Positions 18,133 to 26,489 of a stretch of DNA of 64,000 bases are shown piece by piece. Made by a program: the position numbers and the translations under genes. The DNA comes from Cyclobacteriaceae bacterium (GTDB lineage: Bacteria > Bacteroidota > Bacteroidia > Cytophagales > Cyclobacteriaceae): the NCBI GenBank assembly GCA_019638275.1, contig JAHBUC010000012.1, forward strand, positions 1-64,000, given 5' to 3'. The notes under the pieces are model-generated. The model ran no database searches and was not told the DNA's origin. It saw only the letters and a list, made by a program, of their open reading frames with translations. The first letter of the stretch is position 1; each line of letters opens with the position of its first letter.

Positions 18133-18243
18133 ACCTCGATAAAGGGTTCATGAAATTTGCAGAAAACAGGGATGAAAAACAGCTGAACCGGCTACCCTAA
18201 GACCCTGCATGCTTAGCCAAAAATTTTATATGTTTAATCCGCA

Positions 18244-19194
18244 ATGATTGATAAAAATATCGTGAAAATAGATTTAGTCTATTTGTGGGTAGATGGCACT
18301 GACCCGGTGTGGCAGAAAAAAAAGCGTGCTTTTACCGGCACTGTCAGTGATGATTCCGAAACCAATAACATCGGGCGATACATCAATAATGATGAACTAA
18401 AGTATTCGATGCGGTCCGTGGTAAAGCATGCTCCCTGGATTAGGAAAATTTATATTGTTACCGATGCCCAAAAGCCTGATTGGTTGGATATTCACCACGA
18501 AAAAATTCAGCTGGTAGACCATCAGGAGATTATGCCTTTGAAAATTTTGCCTTGTTTTAATGCCATGGTCATTGAGTATTTTCTGTATAAGATTCCGGGC
18601 CTGTCAGAACACTTTTTGTTTGCGAATGATGATATGTTCTTCAACGCAGATCTATCACCAGATTATTTCTTTGCCAGAGACGGGTACCCCATCATTCGAT
18701 TGAAGCGAAAATATTTTGGAAAATGGGGCCATCGCTGGAAACAACTAATGGGCAAAAAGTTAGGGCAGTATAGAAATCAGGTCACTGAGGCTTCAATTCT
18801 GGTTTCAGAAAAATTCGGGAAATATTACGCCAGTATTCCGCATCATAATATTGATGCCTATAAAAAATCAGACTATCAAAAGGCTGTAGAAGAGGTGTTC
18901 TCGGAACAGGTTGAAAAATCACAAATGAGTCGTGTACGGAATTATGGCGACTTGCAGCGGGCTGCCTTTGGGTATTACGCACTGGCTATAAAGCACGGCC
19001 ACGCCAGGTATATTACGCGCAACGACTCTTTGCGCCTCTTAACCTATAAGCACGATTTTAACGCATACATACAGCGCTATCAACCTAAACTCTTCTGCAT
19101 TAACGACAACGAAAAAGTTAATAACGAGCATAGAAAAAAAATCAAACCCTTTCTGGAAGAACATTTCCCTACGAAATCACCTTTCGAGAAATAG
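18244..19194 (+). CDS. Stealth-family sugar-phosphate transferase
   Basis: A 316-residue protein with the four Stealth conserved regions in order: CR1 IDLVYLWVDGTDPVWQKK near the N-terminus, CR2 from NDELKYSMRSVVKHAPWIRK through LFANDDMFF, CR3 around PHHNIDAYKKS and CR4 LFCINDNEKV near the end. Stealth proteins are hexose-1-phosphate (or similar) transferases of phosphodiester-linked capsules, and are related to GlcNAc-1-phosphotransferase. Its 3' end overlaps the convergent GT2 gene by 26 bases. A second Stealth gene lies beyond that on the other strand. Confidence 0.88.
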   Translation: MIDKNIVKIDLVYLWVDGTDPVWQKKKRAFTGTVSDDSETNNIGRYINNDELKYSMRSVVKHAPWIRKIYIVTDAQKPDWLDIHHEKIQLVDHQEIMPLKILPCFNAMVIEYFLYKIPGLSEHFLFANDDMFFNADLSPDYFFARDGYPIIRLKRKYFGKWGHRWKQLMGKKLGQYRNQVTEASILVSEKFGKYYASIPHHNIDAYKKSDYQKAVEEVFSEQVEKSQMSRVRNYGDLQRAAFGYYALAIKHGHARYITRNDSLRLLTYKHDFNAYIQRYQPKLFCINDNEKVNNEHRKKIKPFLEEHFPTKSPFEK

Positions 19195-20059
19195 GTCTCT
19201 GTTTCATCTGAAAAATGAATACCCCCAACAGGTACCACCGCACCCGACCGGAATTATACACACGCCTTTTAACCAAAGGCAAAATGCCCAGTAAAGCATA
19301 ATGATACGTAATATAGCGGGGTGCACTAAGCACCTTGATCTGATGCTCGCCAGCAAATTTTTTACAAAACTCATTGGCCTTGGCAATGCTTCTGTTTCGT
19401 ATCAGCCTTTTCTTCCACGATAGTGAAGTAACAAGTGAATTACTTCTGTCTTTATAATAGTAGACTGCGCCCGGAACCGAGATAATTTTATTGGAGAAAT
19501 AAACGGCCTGAATGGCAAACACTTTATCATGGGCATTTCGCAAGTCTGCATCAAACAGTAGTTTTCTTTCTTTTATGAAAGCCGTCCTGTACAAATATTT
19601 CCAAACATTTCCCTGATGGAAAACATTCGCAAATCGCATTTTGTCATCGGTGTTTACAAACAGGAATTTTTCAGTGACAATGCTCGTGAAGGCAGGCAAT
19701 CTTTCATGAACATACCCGGCACAAGCCATATCTGCCTCAACCGATACAATCGCCTCCAACATCTTCTTATAAAAATCAAGGTTTATCAGGTCATCCACAT
19801 CCATAAAATGCAGGTAGTCGCCTGTAGCCGCAATAATTCCTGCATTTCGTGCAGCGGCCGCACCTTTGTTTTCCTGCCGAATAAGGTTGACCGGATACTG
19901 CTTCACCCGCTGAACAGTATCATCTTCAGAACCATCATCCACTACAATAATTTCCAGGTTCGTATACGATTGAGCGAGTATCGTTTCCAAACACTGGCTT
20001 ATAAACAATGACGCATTATAGGTGGGTATGATTACCGATATCAAGCTATTTGGCTGCAT
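19169..20059 (-). CDS. Family 2 glycosyltransferase
   Basis: About 296 residues from the ATG at 20059. The GT-A start ISVIIPTYNASLFISQCLET, the acidic IIVVDDGSEDDT and the metal-binding MDVDD (the DxD equivalent) are present. The C-terminal half is less conserved. An in-frame extension to 20149 would run 74 bases into the Stealth gene upstream, and the ATG at 20059 follows that gene's stop by 16 bases, so I prefer the short form. It probably builds the glycan served by the flanking Stealth enzymes. Confidence 0.9.
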   Translation of the reverse strand: MQPNSLISVIIPTYNASLFISQCLETILAQSYTNLEIIVVDDGSEDDTVQRVKQYPVNLIRQENKGAAAARNAGIIAATGDYLHFMDVDDLINLDFYKKMLEAIVSVEADMACAGYVHERLPAFTSIVTEKFLFVNTDDKMRFANVFHQGNVWKYLYRTAFIKERKLLFDADLRNAHDKVFAIQAVYFSNKIISVPGAVYYYKDRSNSLVTSLSWKKRLIRNRSIAKANEFCKKFAGEHQIKVLSAPRYITYHYALLGILPLVKRRVYNSGRVRWYLLGVFIFQMKQRPISRKVIS

Positions 20060-20075
20060 GAACAGGGAAATTACC

Positions 20076-21074
20076 TCACTTTTCGAAACTTGATTTCTCC
20101 GGCAGAATACTTTCAAATGCAGCCTGAATGCCCTGCATTGTTTTTTCAAAATTCATAATGTATTCGCTGTCGTTCAGGCAAACGAGTGAATACGACTGAT
20201 CCCGAACAGCCTTGATGGCTTTACCCGACTTGAATACCAAAGGAAACATTTTGGTGTCGTTGTAGGTATTGTAAGCCATAAAGTTGGATTGACAGATTTG
20301 CCAGGTTTTGAAAAGCTCAAGCGTATAATCCTTCGGACTGCGGAAACGATGTTTTGACATCTCCGTAAGTTCGTCACCCGCATAATCCCAAACTTCTTCA
20401 AATGTTTTCTTGAGATACGGCTGAGCATTATGCGGTGTTCGCAGCGTCACAAACTTATCGTAAAAGGAAAGCATACGCGTTAGTCGTGCCTTGCTCCCAT
20501 ACGCTTCGGTAAACCATTTGTCATGGTCGCGCGCCATGATCTCTTTCTTATTAAATCGTTTATTGATTAACCGGATGTTGTTCCTGAGGCATTTATTCCA
20601 CAATGAAAATCCAAAATTCATCCGGAAGGCCGCGATATCATTGGGCAAACCCTCGGTAAAAAATCGTTTTGGCGTAATGTGATTGATTACAAAAAAATCA
20701 TCGTTGAAATACACAAAGCGCTCCGTCAAATCCGGAATGCGATGCATGTAAATCTCAATCACGTTGGAATTATAGCACGGCAAAGATTCCTTAGGCATGT
20801 AATCTTCATGATTGACAAACTTTATCTTAGGATGGTTTGCATCGATCCAATCTGGTTTTTGGCCACAGGTTACAAAATGAATCTTGCGCACCCAGGGCGC
20901 AAACTTTTCAACCCCCCTGAACCAGTATTTAAGAAAACCGTAGTCCCTGAAGCGTGCTACCGACACTTCGTTTTTAGTATTATCAATTTTTCCCGAATTC
21001 TTCGCAAATTCCTTTTGCCACTCCGGGTCATTCATGTCCACCCAGGTAATTACAAAGTCTATATCCATAAGCAT
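20076..21074 (-). CDS. Stealth-family sugar-phosphate transferase, second copy
   Basis: A 332-residue Stealth protein: CR1 DIDFVITWVDMNDPEWQKEF, CR2 LKYWFRGVEKFAPWVRKI through VYFNDDFFV, CR3-like TPHNAQPYLKKTFEEVW and CR4 SLVCLNDSEYI. It is clearly diverged from the copy at 18244 but ends in the same kind of SSFEK/SPFEK tail. It is followed after 16 bases by the GT2 gene on the same strand, so the two are likely co-transcribed. A start two codons further in (21068) is equally good. Confidence 0.88.
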   Translation of the reverse strand: MLMDIDFVITWVDMNDPEWQKEFAKNSGKIDNTKNEVSVARFRDYGFLKYWFRGVEKFAPWVRKIHFVTCGQKPDWIDANHPKIKFVNHEDYMPKESLPCYNSNVIEIYMHRIPDLTERFVYFNDDFFVINHITPKRFFTEGLPNDIAAFRMNFGFSLWNKCLRNNIRLINKRFNKKEIMARDHDKWFTEAYGSKARLTRMLSFYDKFVTLRTPHNAQPYLKKTFEEVWDYAGDELTEMSKHRFRSPKDYTLELFKTWQICQSNFMAYNTYNDTKMFPLVFKSGKAIKAVRDQSYSLVCLNDSEYIMNFEKTMQGIQAAFESILPEKSSFEK

Positions 21075-21189
21075 TACGTGTCCAAAACTACGATCTTTTC
21101 AACAGAACGGATTAAAAGATTTTAGGGGAAAGTAGTTCGAAAATTAGGAAAAGTTTTTATGTTGGAAAGTTGTTGAAATCCACACAAAC

Positions 21190-23631
21190 ATGAATCTGAA
21201 ATTCCTGATTAGCCTTATCATTACCCTTGCTCTGATCTTAGCGTTGAACAAAAGCTGGGAAGTTGGCACCATCCGCATTCCCCCCTTAGGTAAGTTTCTC
21301 GATCCAGCCCATGGTTTCTGGCAAAACATTGAATCAAAAGGATTTACCCTTCCCGAAGCGTTGGATATTCCCGGATTACAACAACCCGTAACGGTTGTGT
21401 TCGACAGCCTAATGATTCCGCACCTCTTCGCACAAAACGATGAAGACTTGTACCTGGCTCAAGGTTACATTACCGCTTTTCATCGCCTTTGGCAAATGGA
21501 GTTTCAGACGCATGCGGCCGCAGGCAGATTGGCAGAAATTTTAGGGCGTGGACCCGAGGATGCCATTTTGAACTATGACCGCACCCAACGCAGGCTGGGC
21601 ATGGTGCATGCCGCTGAAAGCGCTTATCGCGGAATGGAAAATGACCCCGTAGCCAAAATGGTGGCCGAAAAGTATGCCGCAGGAATAAATGCCTATATCC
21701 AATCGCTTTCATACGAAAATCTTCCCCTTGAATTCAAACTATTGGATTATCGCCCGGAAGCGTGGACCATGTTGAAGTCGGCCTTGTTGCTGCGCAGTAT
21801 GGCCCAAACGCTGAACACCGGTGATAAAGACATGCAGATGACCAACGCACTGAAGTTATTTGGCAAAGAGATGATTGATGTGTTGTACCCTGATCTTGAG
21901 CCTATGGGCGATCCGATTGTTGATAAGCCAGGGGGTTGGAATTTTGAACCCGCCCATTTGAATGACACCATTCTGGCCTTGCCTGATGAGTTAATCGCCA
22001 TAAGCGGACTAACCACACCCGAGCCGAACATCGGCAGCAACAACTGGGCTGTCAGCGGTAGCAAAACACAATCCGGCTACCCGATTTTATGCAACGACCC
22101 GCACCTTAGCATAACGCTTCCGTCCATCTGGTATGCCATTCAATTGCATGCACCGGGTATCAACACCATGGGCGTTTCTTTGCCTGGCGCACCCGGCATC
22201 ATTATCGGGTTTAATGATTCCATTGCGTGGGGGGTTACCAATGCTCAACGCGATTTGGTAGACTGGTACCGCATTACGTTTGGAAACAACCAGAAAGAAA
22301 AGTACCTGTTGGATGGCGAATGGAAAGAAACCCGCAAAGTGGTTGAAAGAATTTCAGTAAGAAGTGGTGAGCCCTTTTATGACACCGTGATCTATACCCA
22401 TTGGGGACCTGTTCCATACGATGAACAGTTCAGGGCCGAAAATAACCGGAAGCATTATGCGTTCCGCTGGATTTCGCACGATGAATCTGAAGAGTTGCTG
22501 ACATTCTACAAACTTAACCGCGCAAAAAATCATAGCGACTACATGAACGCGCTCAATCATTTCTCATCTCCCGCCCAAAACTTTGTATTTGCATCCGTTA
22601 CCGGAGACATTGCCATGCGCATCCAGGGAAAATTTCCAGCCCGCAAAAAGTACGAAGGGAAATTTGTGCTGGATGGAAGCCGCTCCGAACACGGCCCGCA
22701 GGGATACATTCCGTTTGAGCACAATGTAATGGACAAAAATCCAGCGCGAGGATTTGTCAGTTCAGCCAATCAATACCCGGCAGACCCAACCTATCCATAC
22801 TACATCAATGCTGTAAGCTATGAAGCCCATCGGAACAGAAGAATTAACCATGTGCTGCGCGAGAAGAATAATCTTACGGTAAAAGACATGATGAATCTTC
22901 AACTGGATAACTACAGCATAAAGGCTGAAGAAATTTTACCTACGTTACTTCAGGCCATTGATGGCTCTGCATTATCGCCAGAAGAAAAGGAAGCATATAA
23001 ATTATTAACGGGTTGGGACTTCTACTACCATAAAGATGCACAGGCTCCACCCTACTTTGAAGCATGGTGGAGAAACCTCTTTGTTTCCATCTGGGATGAA
23101 ATGCGAAACGATTCCCTTTCCCTGTCCTACCCGACATCCTGGAACACCAGCTACCTGATAAGAACGCAACCCGACTTACCATTCTATGACAATCAATCTA
23201 CACCCGAAAAGGAAACCATCACGGACCTGATCAGGCAAGCTTTTAAAAAATCCATGGAGGAAGTGGAAGCCTGGAAAAAAGAAAATACAAAACCACTACG
23301 CTGGGCTGATTTCAAGGATACATACGTTGAACACCTTACCCGTCAGGCACCTTTTAGTTTCCATGTTGAACATGGCGGGCATGGTGATGCAGTGAATGCC
23401 TCATCACGTAAGCATGGCCCATCGTGGCGAATGATCGTGAGTGTTGAACCTGAAGGCCCGAAAGCGTTTGCCACCTACCCGGGCGGACAATCCGGCAATC
23501 CGGGAAGCGTGCACTACAACTCCATGCTTGACCGGTGGGCAAACGGAACGTATTTTAGAATGCTGTTTCTGCGGCAAGCCGATCAGTCTGTCGAGAGGAC
23601 TTTGTTTTCTACCACACTAAACCCAAAGTGA
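21190..23631 (+). CDS. Penicillin acylase family Ntn-hydrolase
   Basis: An 813-residue precursor. An N-terminal hydrophobic segment (FLISLIITLALILAL) acts as signal peptide or anchor. The A-chain then has AQGYITAFHRLWQMEFQ, and the cleavage/nucleophile site is IGSNNWAVSGSKT, where the serine becomes the B-chain N-terminus. NDPHLSITLPSIWYAIQLH follows, as in penicillin G and acyl-homoserine-lactone acylases. It should hydrolyse an amide in the periplasm; the substrate (beta-lactam, AHL or peptide) cannot be read from sequence. It is probably co-transcribed with the small membrane protein that begins two bases later. Confidence 0.9.
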   Translation: MNLKFLISLIITLALILALNKSWEVGTIRIPPLGKFLDPAHGFWQNIESKGFTLPEALDIPGLQQPVTVVFDSLMIPHLFAQNDEDLYLAQGYITAFHRLWQMEFQTHAAAGRLAEILGRGPEDAILNYDRTQRRLGMVHAAESAYRGMENDPVAKMVAEKYAAGINAYIQSLSYENLPLEFKLLDYRPEAWTMLKSALLLRSMAQTLNTGDKDMQMTNALKLFGKEMIDVLYPDLEPMGDPIVDKPGGWNFEPAHLNDTILALPDELIAISGLTTPEPNIGSNNWAVSGSKTQSGYPILCNDPHLSITLPSIWYAIQLHAPGINTMGVSLPGAPGIIIGFNDSIAWGVTNAQRDLVDWYRITFGNNQKEKYLLDGEWKETRKVVERISVRSGEPFYDTVIYTHWGPVPYDEQFRAENNRKHYAFRWISHDESEELLTFYKLNRAKNHSDYMNALNHFSSPAQNFVFASVTGDIAMRIQGKFPARKKYEGKFVLDGSRSEHGPQGYIPFEHNVMDKNPARGFVSSANQYPADPTYPYYINAVSYEAHRNRRINHVLREKNNLTVKDMMNLQLDNYSIKAEEILPTLLQAIDGSALSPEEKEAYKLLTGWDFYYHKDAQAPPYFEAWWRNLFVSIWDEMRNDSLSLSYPTSWNTSYLIRTQPDLPFYDNQSTPEKETITDLIRQAFKKSMEEVEAWKKENTKPLRWADFKDTYVEHLTRQAPFSFHVEHGGHGDAVNASSRKHGPSWRMIVSVEPEGPKAFATYPGGQSGNPGSVHYNSMLDRWANGTYFRMLFLRQADQSVERTLFSTTLNPK

Positions 23632-23632
23632 C

Positions 23633-23977
23633 ATGAAATTTATTGTACAACTGGTCGCGATCGTCATTATGAGTTGGCTGCTCGAAATGTTTTTGCCGTG
23701 GTGGAGTATTGCCATTGCCGGATTCATCGGAGGCTTTGCCTTCCGATCCAAATCAAATTTCATAGCAGGTTTTCTGGCCATTGCTTTGTTGTGGTTTATT
23801 CATGCGTTCATCATCGACTTACAAGCCTCTGCCCCGCTTGCTGAAAAGATTGCCCAGCTACTGATGGTGCAAAACAAGGTGCTGCTGTTCTTACTCACTG
23901 CGGTTATCGGTGGTCTGGTTGGAGGGTTCGCTACGCTATCGGGCGCCTTGTTAAAGAGTGGTCGTAAGGGAAGGTGA
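23633..23977 (+). CDS. Small membrane protein of unknown function
   Basis: A 114-residue protein with three to four hydrophobic segments (IVMSWLLEMFLPWWSIAIAG, FLAIALLWFIHAFIID, VLLFLLTAVIGGLVGGFATL). No family is recognised. It begins one base after the acylase stop codon, so it is translated from the same message. It ends in a basic tail (KSGRKGR) before the convergent tRNA cluster. Confidence 0.75.
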   Translation: MKFIVQLVAIVIMSWLLEMFLPWWSIAIAGFIGGFAFRSKSNFIAGFLAIALLWFIHAFIIDLQASAPLAEKIAQLLMVQNKVLLFLLTAVIGGLVGGFATLSGALLKSGRKGR

Positions 23978-24030
23978 ACTATCGGACCAAGCAAGGCAAG
24001 ATCGAAAACGAAATTTCAATTGTTGAAAAT

Positions 24031-24066
24031 AAAAAAGCCCTGGCGTTACCACCAGGACTTTCTTTT
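24031..24066 (-). terminator. Terminator of the tRNA cluster (bidirectional)
   Basis: Eight-base stem AGCCCTGG (24036-24043) with CCAGGACT (24052-24059), one G-U pair, an eight-base loop, and runs of A/T on both sides. It ends the minus-strand tRNAs and can also stop the plus-strand acylase message. Confidence 0.8.
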
Positions 24067-24067
24067 G

Positions 24068-24141
24068 TCGGGGTACCAGGATTCGAACCTGGGACCCCCT
24101 GGTCCCAAACCAGGTGCGCTACCGGACTGCGCTACACCCCG
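24068..24141 (-). tRNA. tRNA-Pro (TGG)
   Basis: Cloverleaf of 74 bases: acceptor CGGGGTG/TACCCCG with one G-U, anticodon loop TTTGGGA giving TGG, T-arm CCAGG-TTCGAAT-CCTGG. CCA is not encoded. Confidence 0.95.
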
Positions 24142-24188
24142 AACGTTAAACGAGGCGCAAAGATATACTTTTAATCTTATGCACCAAG

Positions 24189-24262
24189 TGATCCGACAGG
24201 GACTCGAACCCCGAACCTGCTGCTTAGAAGGCAGCTGCTCTATCCAGTTGAGCTATCGGACC
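24189..24262 (-). tRNA. tRNA-Arg (TCT)
   Basis: Cloverleaf of 74 bases: acceptor GGTCCGA/TCGGATC with one G-U, anticodon loop TTCTAAG giving TCT, T-loop TTCGAGT. CCA is not encoded. A GCCCTG/CAGGGC hairpin at 24271-24293 separates it from tRNA-Ser. Confidence 0.95.
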
Positions 24263-24295
24263 TAATTCAAAAGCCCTGCTACTAACAGGGCCTTC

Positions 24296-24385
<90 letters not shown>

Positions 24386-24401
24386 GGGGCTGAAAGAACT
24401 G

Positions 24402-24409
24402 CAAATATA
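24402..24409 (-). promoter_or_regulatory. -7 box (TATATTTG) of the tRNA cluster
   Basis: TATATTTG on the minus strand, about 17 bases before mature tRNA-Ser, is a perfect TAnnTTTG box. The -33 TTG is weak or absent at the expected spacing. Confidence 0.5.
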
Positions 24410-24515
24410 AGGGATGAACAGAAACTGCCTAAAATTAATTTGATCAAAGATTTTTAAGCTCCATCCATCCGAAATAGGCTTGCAACCGTTAACACTTCGT
24501 TGTTACTTGCAGGCC

Positions 24516-25484
24516 GTGAGTTGGTATCGTGAATTCGGCACTACGGAAATAGTCTTCATCACGCTCTTCGTGGTGTTGTATGGCCTTTACATTGCGCGGG
24601 TTATTCGAATTGCCCGATCACTCAACACTCCGTTCAGTACAATTTTCTTCAAGGTATTGCTTCGCAGCACTGCTTTTGCATTGTTGATTGTGGCTTTGTT
24701 GGGCCCCTCTTTTGGAGCCGCGAAACGCGAAGTTCAATCGGTAGGAAAGGATATCATGATCTGCGTGGACTTGTCGAAATCCATGGATGCGTTCGACATC
24801 ACCCCTACCCGGCTGGAGAAAGTGAAGTATGAAATGAAACGAATAGTGGCCGCGTTTAACTCCGACAGAATCGGGATTATCATCTTCTCGTCAGAAGCTT
24901 TCATGCAAAGCCCGCTGACCTTCGATCAGAACGCGCTGAACTTATTCATTGAAGCCATGAACACCAACCTGGTGCCCAGTGCCGGTACCGACTTTGGCCC
25001 TCCCTTACGTATGGCTGTTGAGAAGCTTGAACAGGATAACAACCGGATTTCACAAACCAAATCCAGGATTGTCGTTTTGATTAGTGATGGTGAAGATTTT
25101 GGAGATGAAACCTCTGAAATCGCCCAGCAAATCGAATCGAAAGGATATAAACTATTTACCCTGGGTGTAGGTACAGAAGCCGGGGGAAGCATTCGTTCCG
25201 GTTCCGGATACCGAACCGACAGGCAAGGCAATGTGATTGTTACCAGGTTGAACCCCAAAGCGCTCCAATCATTGGCCAGCAAAACGGGCGGGCGCTATTT
25301 CGAAATCAATGATAGCCGGAATGATGTATCACGGCTGATCAATACCATTAACGGCATTGAAGGTGAGTTGATGGATGCCCGTTTGGTGGATGTATCTGCC
25401 AATAAATATTTCTACTTTCTGCTAATCGCTGTAATTTTACTGGCCCTTGATGTGTTATTACACGTAAAGACAATTAAAATATGA
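24516..25484 (+). CDS. BatB-like VWA-domain membrane protein
   Basis: About 322 residues. An N-terminal membrane pair (TEIVFITLFVVLYGLYIARV and STAFALLIVALLG) precedes a von Willebrand A domain with a MIDAS site (DLSKSMDAF, then TD and SDGEDF), and a last span sits at the C-terminus (YFYFLLIAVILLALDVLL). This is the Bat (aerotolerance) BatA/BatB layout. I choose GTG at 24516 (SWYREFGTTE) since Bacteroidota homologues start with a similar W-Y block; TTG at 24480 is the alternative. The stop overlaps the BatC start by four bases (ATGA). MoxR and BatA are not next to it. Confidence 0.85.
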   Translation: MSWYREFGTTEIVFITLFVVLYGLYIARVIRIARSLNTPFSTIFFKVLLRSTAFALLIVALLGPSFGAAKREVQSVGKDIMICVDLSKSMDAFDITPTRLEKVKYEMKRIVAAFNSDRIGIIIFSSEAFMQSPLTFDQNALNLFIEAMNTNLVPSAGTDFGPPLRMAVEKLEQDNNRISQTKSRIVVLISDGEDFGDETSEIAQQIESKGYKLFTLGVGTEAGGSIRSGSGYRTDRQGNVIVTRLNPKALQSLASKTGGRYFEINDSRNDVSRLINTINGIEGELMDARLVDVSANKYFYFLLIAVILLALDVLLHVKTIKI

Positions 25485-26308
25485 AAGGCGGACTGTTCAT
25501 TTTGTTTCTATTCTCGGCTATTATCACCGATCCGGCTAAAATTGGTCAGATCAATCGCGCCAAGGAAGAAGCAAAGAAGGCCTACCTGGCCGGTGATTAT
25601 GAAACTGCTGCCTCCAAATACAAATACCTGACAGACTCCTTGTCGGTTACAGAAGATGAGGTGCTGATGAACCTGGGCAATGCCTACTTTAACATGGGCG
25701 ATACGGCTTCTGCAATCGGGCGATATCAAAGCCTTACACAAAGTGCCAATAAGAATATCCGCTCAGTTGCCCAACAACAACTGGGTGTGGTGAAAAACAA
25801 GCAAGGAAAATTTGAAGAAGCCTTGAATCATTTCAAAGAAGCCATCAAGGCCAATCCTGCCAATGAAGATGCGCGCTACAATTACGAATTATTAAAGAAA
25901 AAGCTGGACGAGCAGAAAAAACAGGAACAACAAAATCAGGATCAGAATAAAGACCAGCAAAAGCAACAAGAGCAACAGAAGCAGGATCAGAAAAAGAAAG
26001 AGGAGCAAAAAGAACAGGAAAAGAAAGATCAGGAGCAAAAGGATCAGCAAAACAAGGACAACTCCGGAAAACCTGATGAACAAAAAGATCAGGAGCAAAA
26101 GGAACAACAAAATGAAGAAAAGCAGGATCAACAGGAAGGCGAAAAGAAAGACATCCCTCCTTCTTCAGAAAAACTGGAGCAAATGAAAATCAGTCCTGAG
26201 CAGGCAGCCAAAATTCTGGAAGCCATGAAGAATCAGGAGTTTCAATACCTGCAACAGAATAAACGAAAAGCTACCAAACCCAAGGATAAAGGAAAACCAG
26301 ATTGGTGA
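25481..26308 (+). CDS. BatC-like TPR protein with a Gln/Lys/Glu-rich tail
   Basis: A 275-residue protein with a short N-terminal hydrophobic stretch. TPR repeats occupy residues about 30-140 (AYLAGDYETAASKYKYL, LMNLGNAYFNMGDTASAIGRY, KFEEALNHFKEAIKANPANEDARYN split by helix turns). A roughly 90-residue low-complexity charged region of Q, K, E and D follows, then a conserved end (SPEQAAKILEAMKNQEFQYL). This is the BatC arrangement. It probably scaffolds partners of the VWA protein at the inner membrane. Confidence 0.85.
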   Translation: MKGGLFILFLFSAIITDPAKIGQINRAKEEAKKAYLAGDYETAASKYKYLTDSLSVTEDEVLMNLGNAYFNMGDTASAIGRYQSLTQSANKNIRSVAQQQLGVVKNKQGKFEEALNHFKEAIKANPANEDARYNYELLKKKLDEQKKQEQQNQDQNKDQQKQQEQQKQDQKKKEEQKEQEKKDQEQKDQQNKDNSGKPDEQKDQEQKEQQNEEKQDQQEGEKKDIPPSSEKLEQMKISPEQAAKILEAMKNQEFQYLQQNKRKATKPKDKGKPDW

Positions 26309-26310
26309 GT

Positions 26311-26332
26311 CGCCCTTCGAGAGCCTCAGGGC
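26311..26332 (-). repeat. REP-like palindromic repeat, copy A (inverted)
   Basis: 22 bases of the family GCCCTGAGG-YTCYC-GAAGGGCG, on the minus strand. A partial second copy follows directly, making a 17-base tandem duplication at 26319-26352. It differs from copy B by two bases and from copy C by one. Confidence 0.7.
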
Positions 26333-26454
26333 GCAGAGAGCCTCAGGGCGCAGTGCCAGTCTTTGATTTAATGAGCAGAATGATTAAGAAATTAAAAACT
26401 TCAAATCTTCAATTCAATACAAATTTATTTTGAAATCTTTAATCCATAACCCTT

Positions 26455-26476
26455 GCCCTGAGGTTCCCGAAGGGCG
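26455..26476 (+). repeat. REP-like palindromic repeat, copy B
   Basis: Same 22-base family as copy A but on the opposite strand, 122 bases away, with GCCCT/AGGGC arms. It lies 13 bases before the thiolase start. The two copies frame an AT-rich segment with no gene. Confidence 0.7.
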
Positions 26477-26489
26477 TAACTAACCACAT

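Noticed and set aside
23974..24265. Plus-strand frames across the tRNA cluster
   Set aside because: They run through antisense tRNA-Pro and tRNA-Arg genes and are not coding.
25892..26131. Minus-strand frame of almost only Leu, Phe and Ile
   Set aside because: It is the antisense of the Gln/Lys/Glu-rich tail of BatC; its composition follows from that low-complexity DNA.
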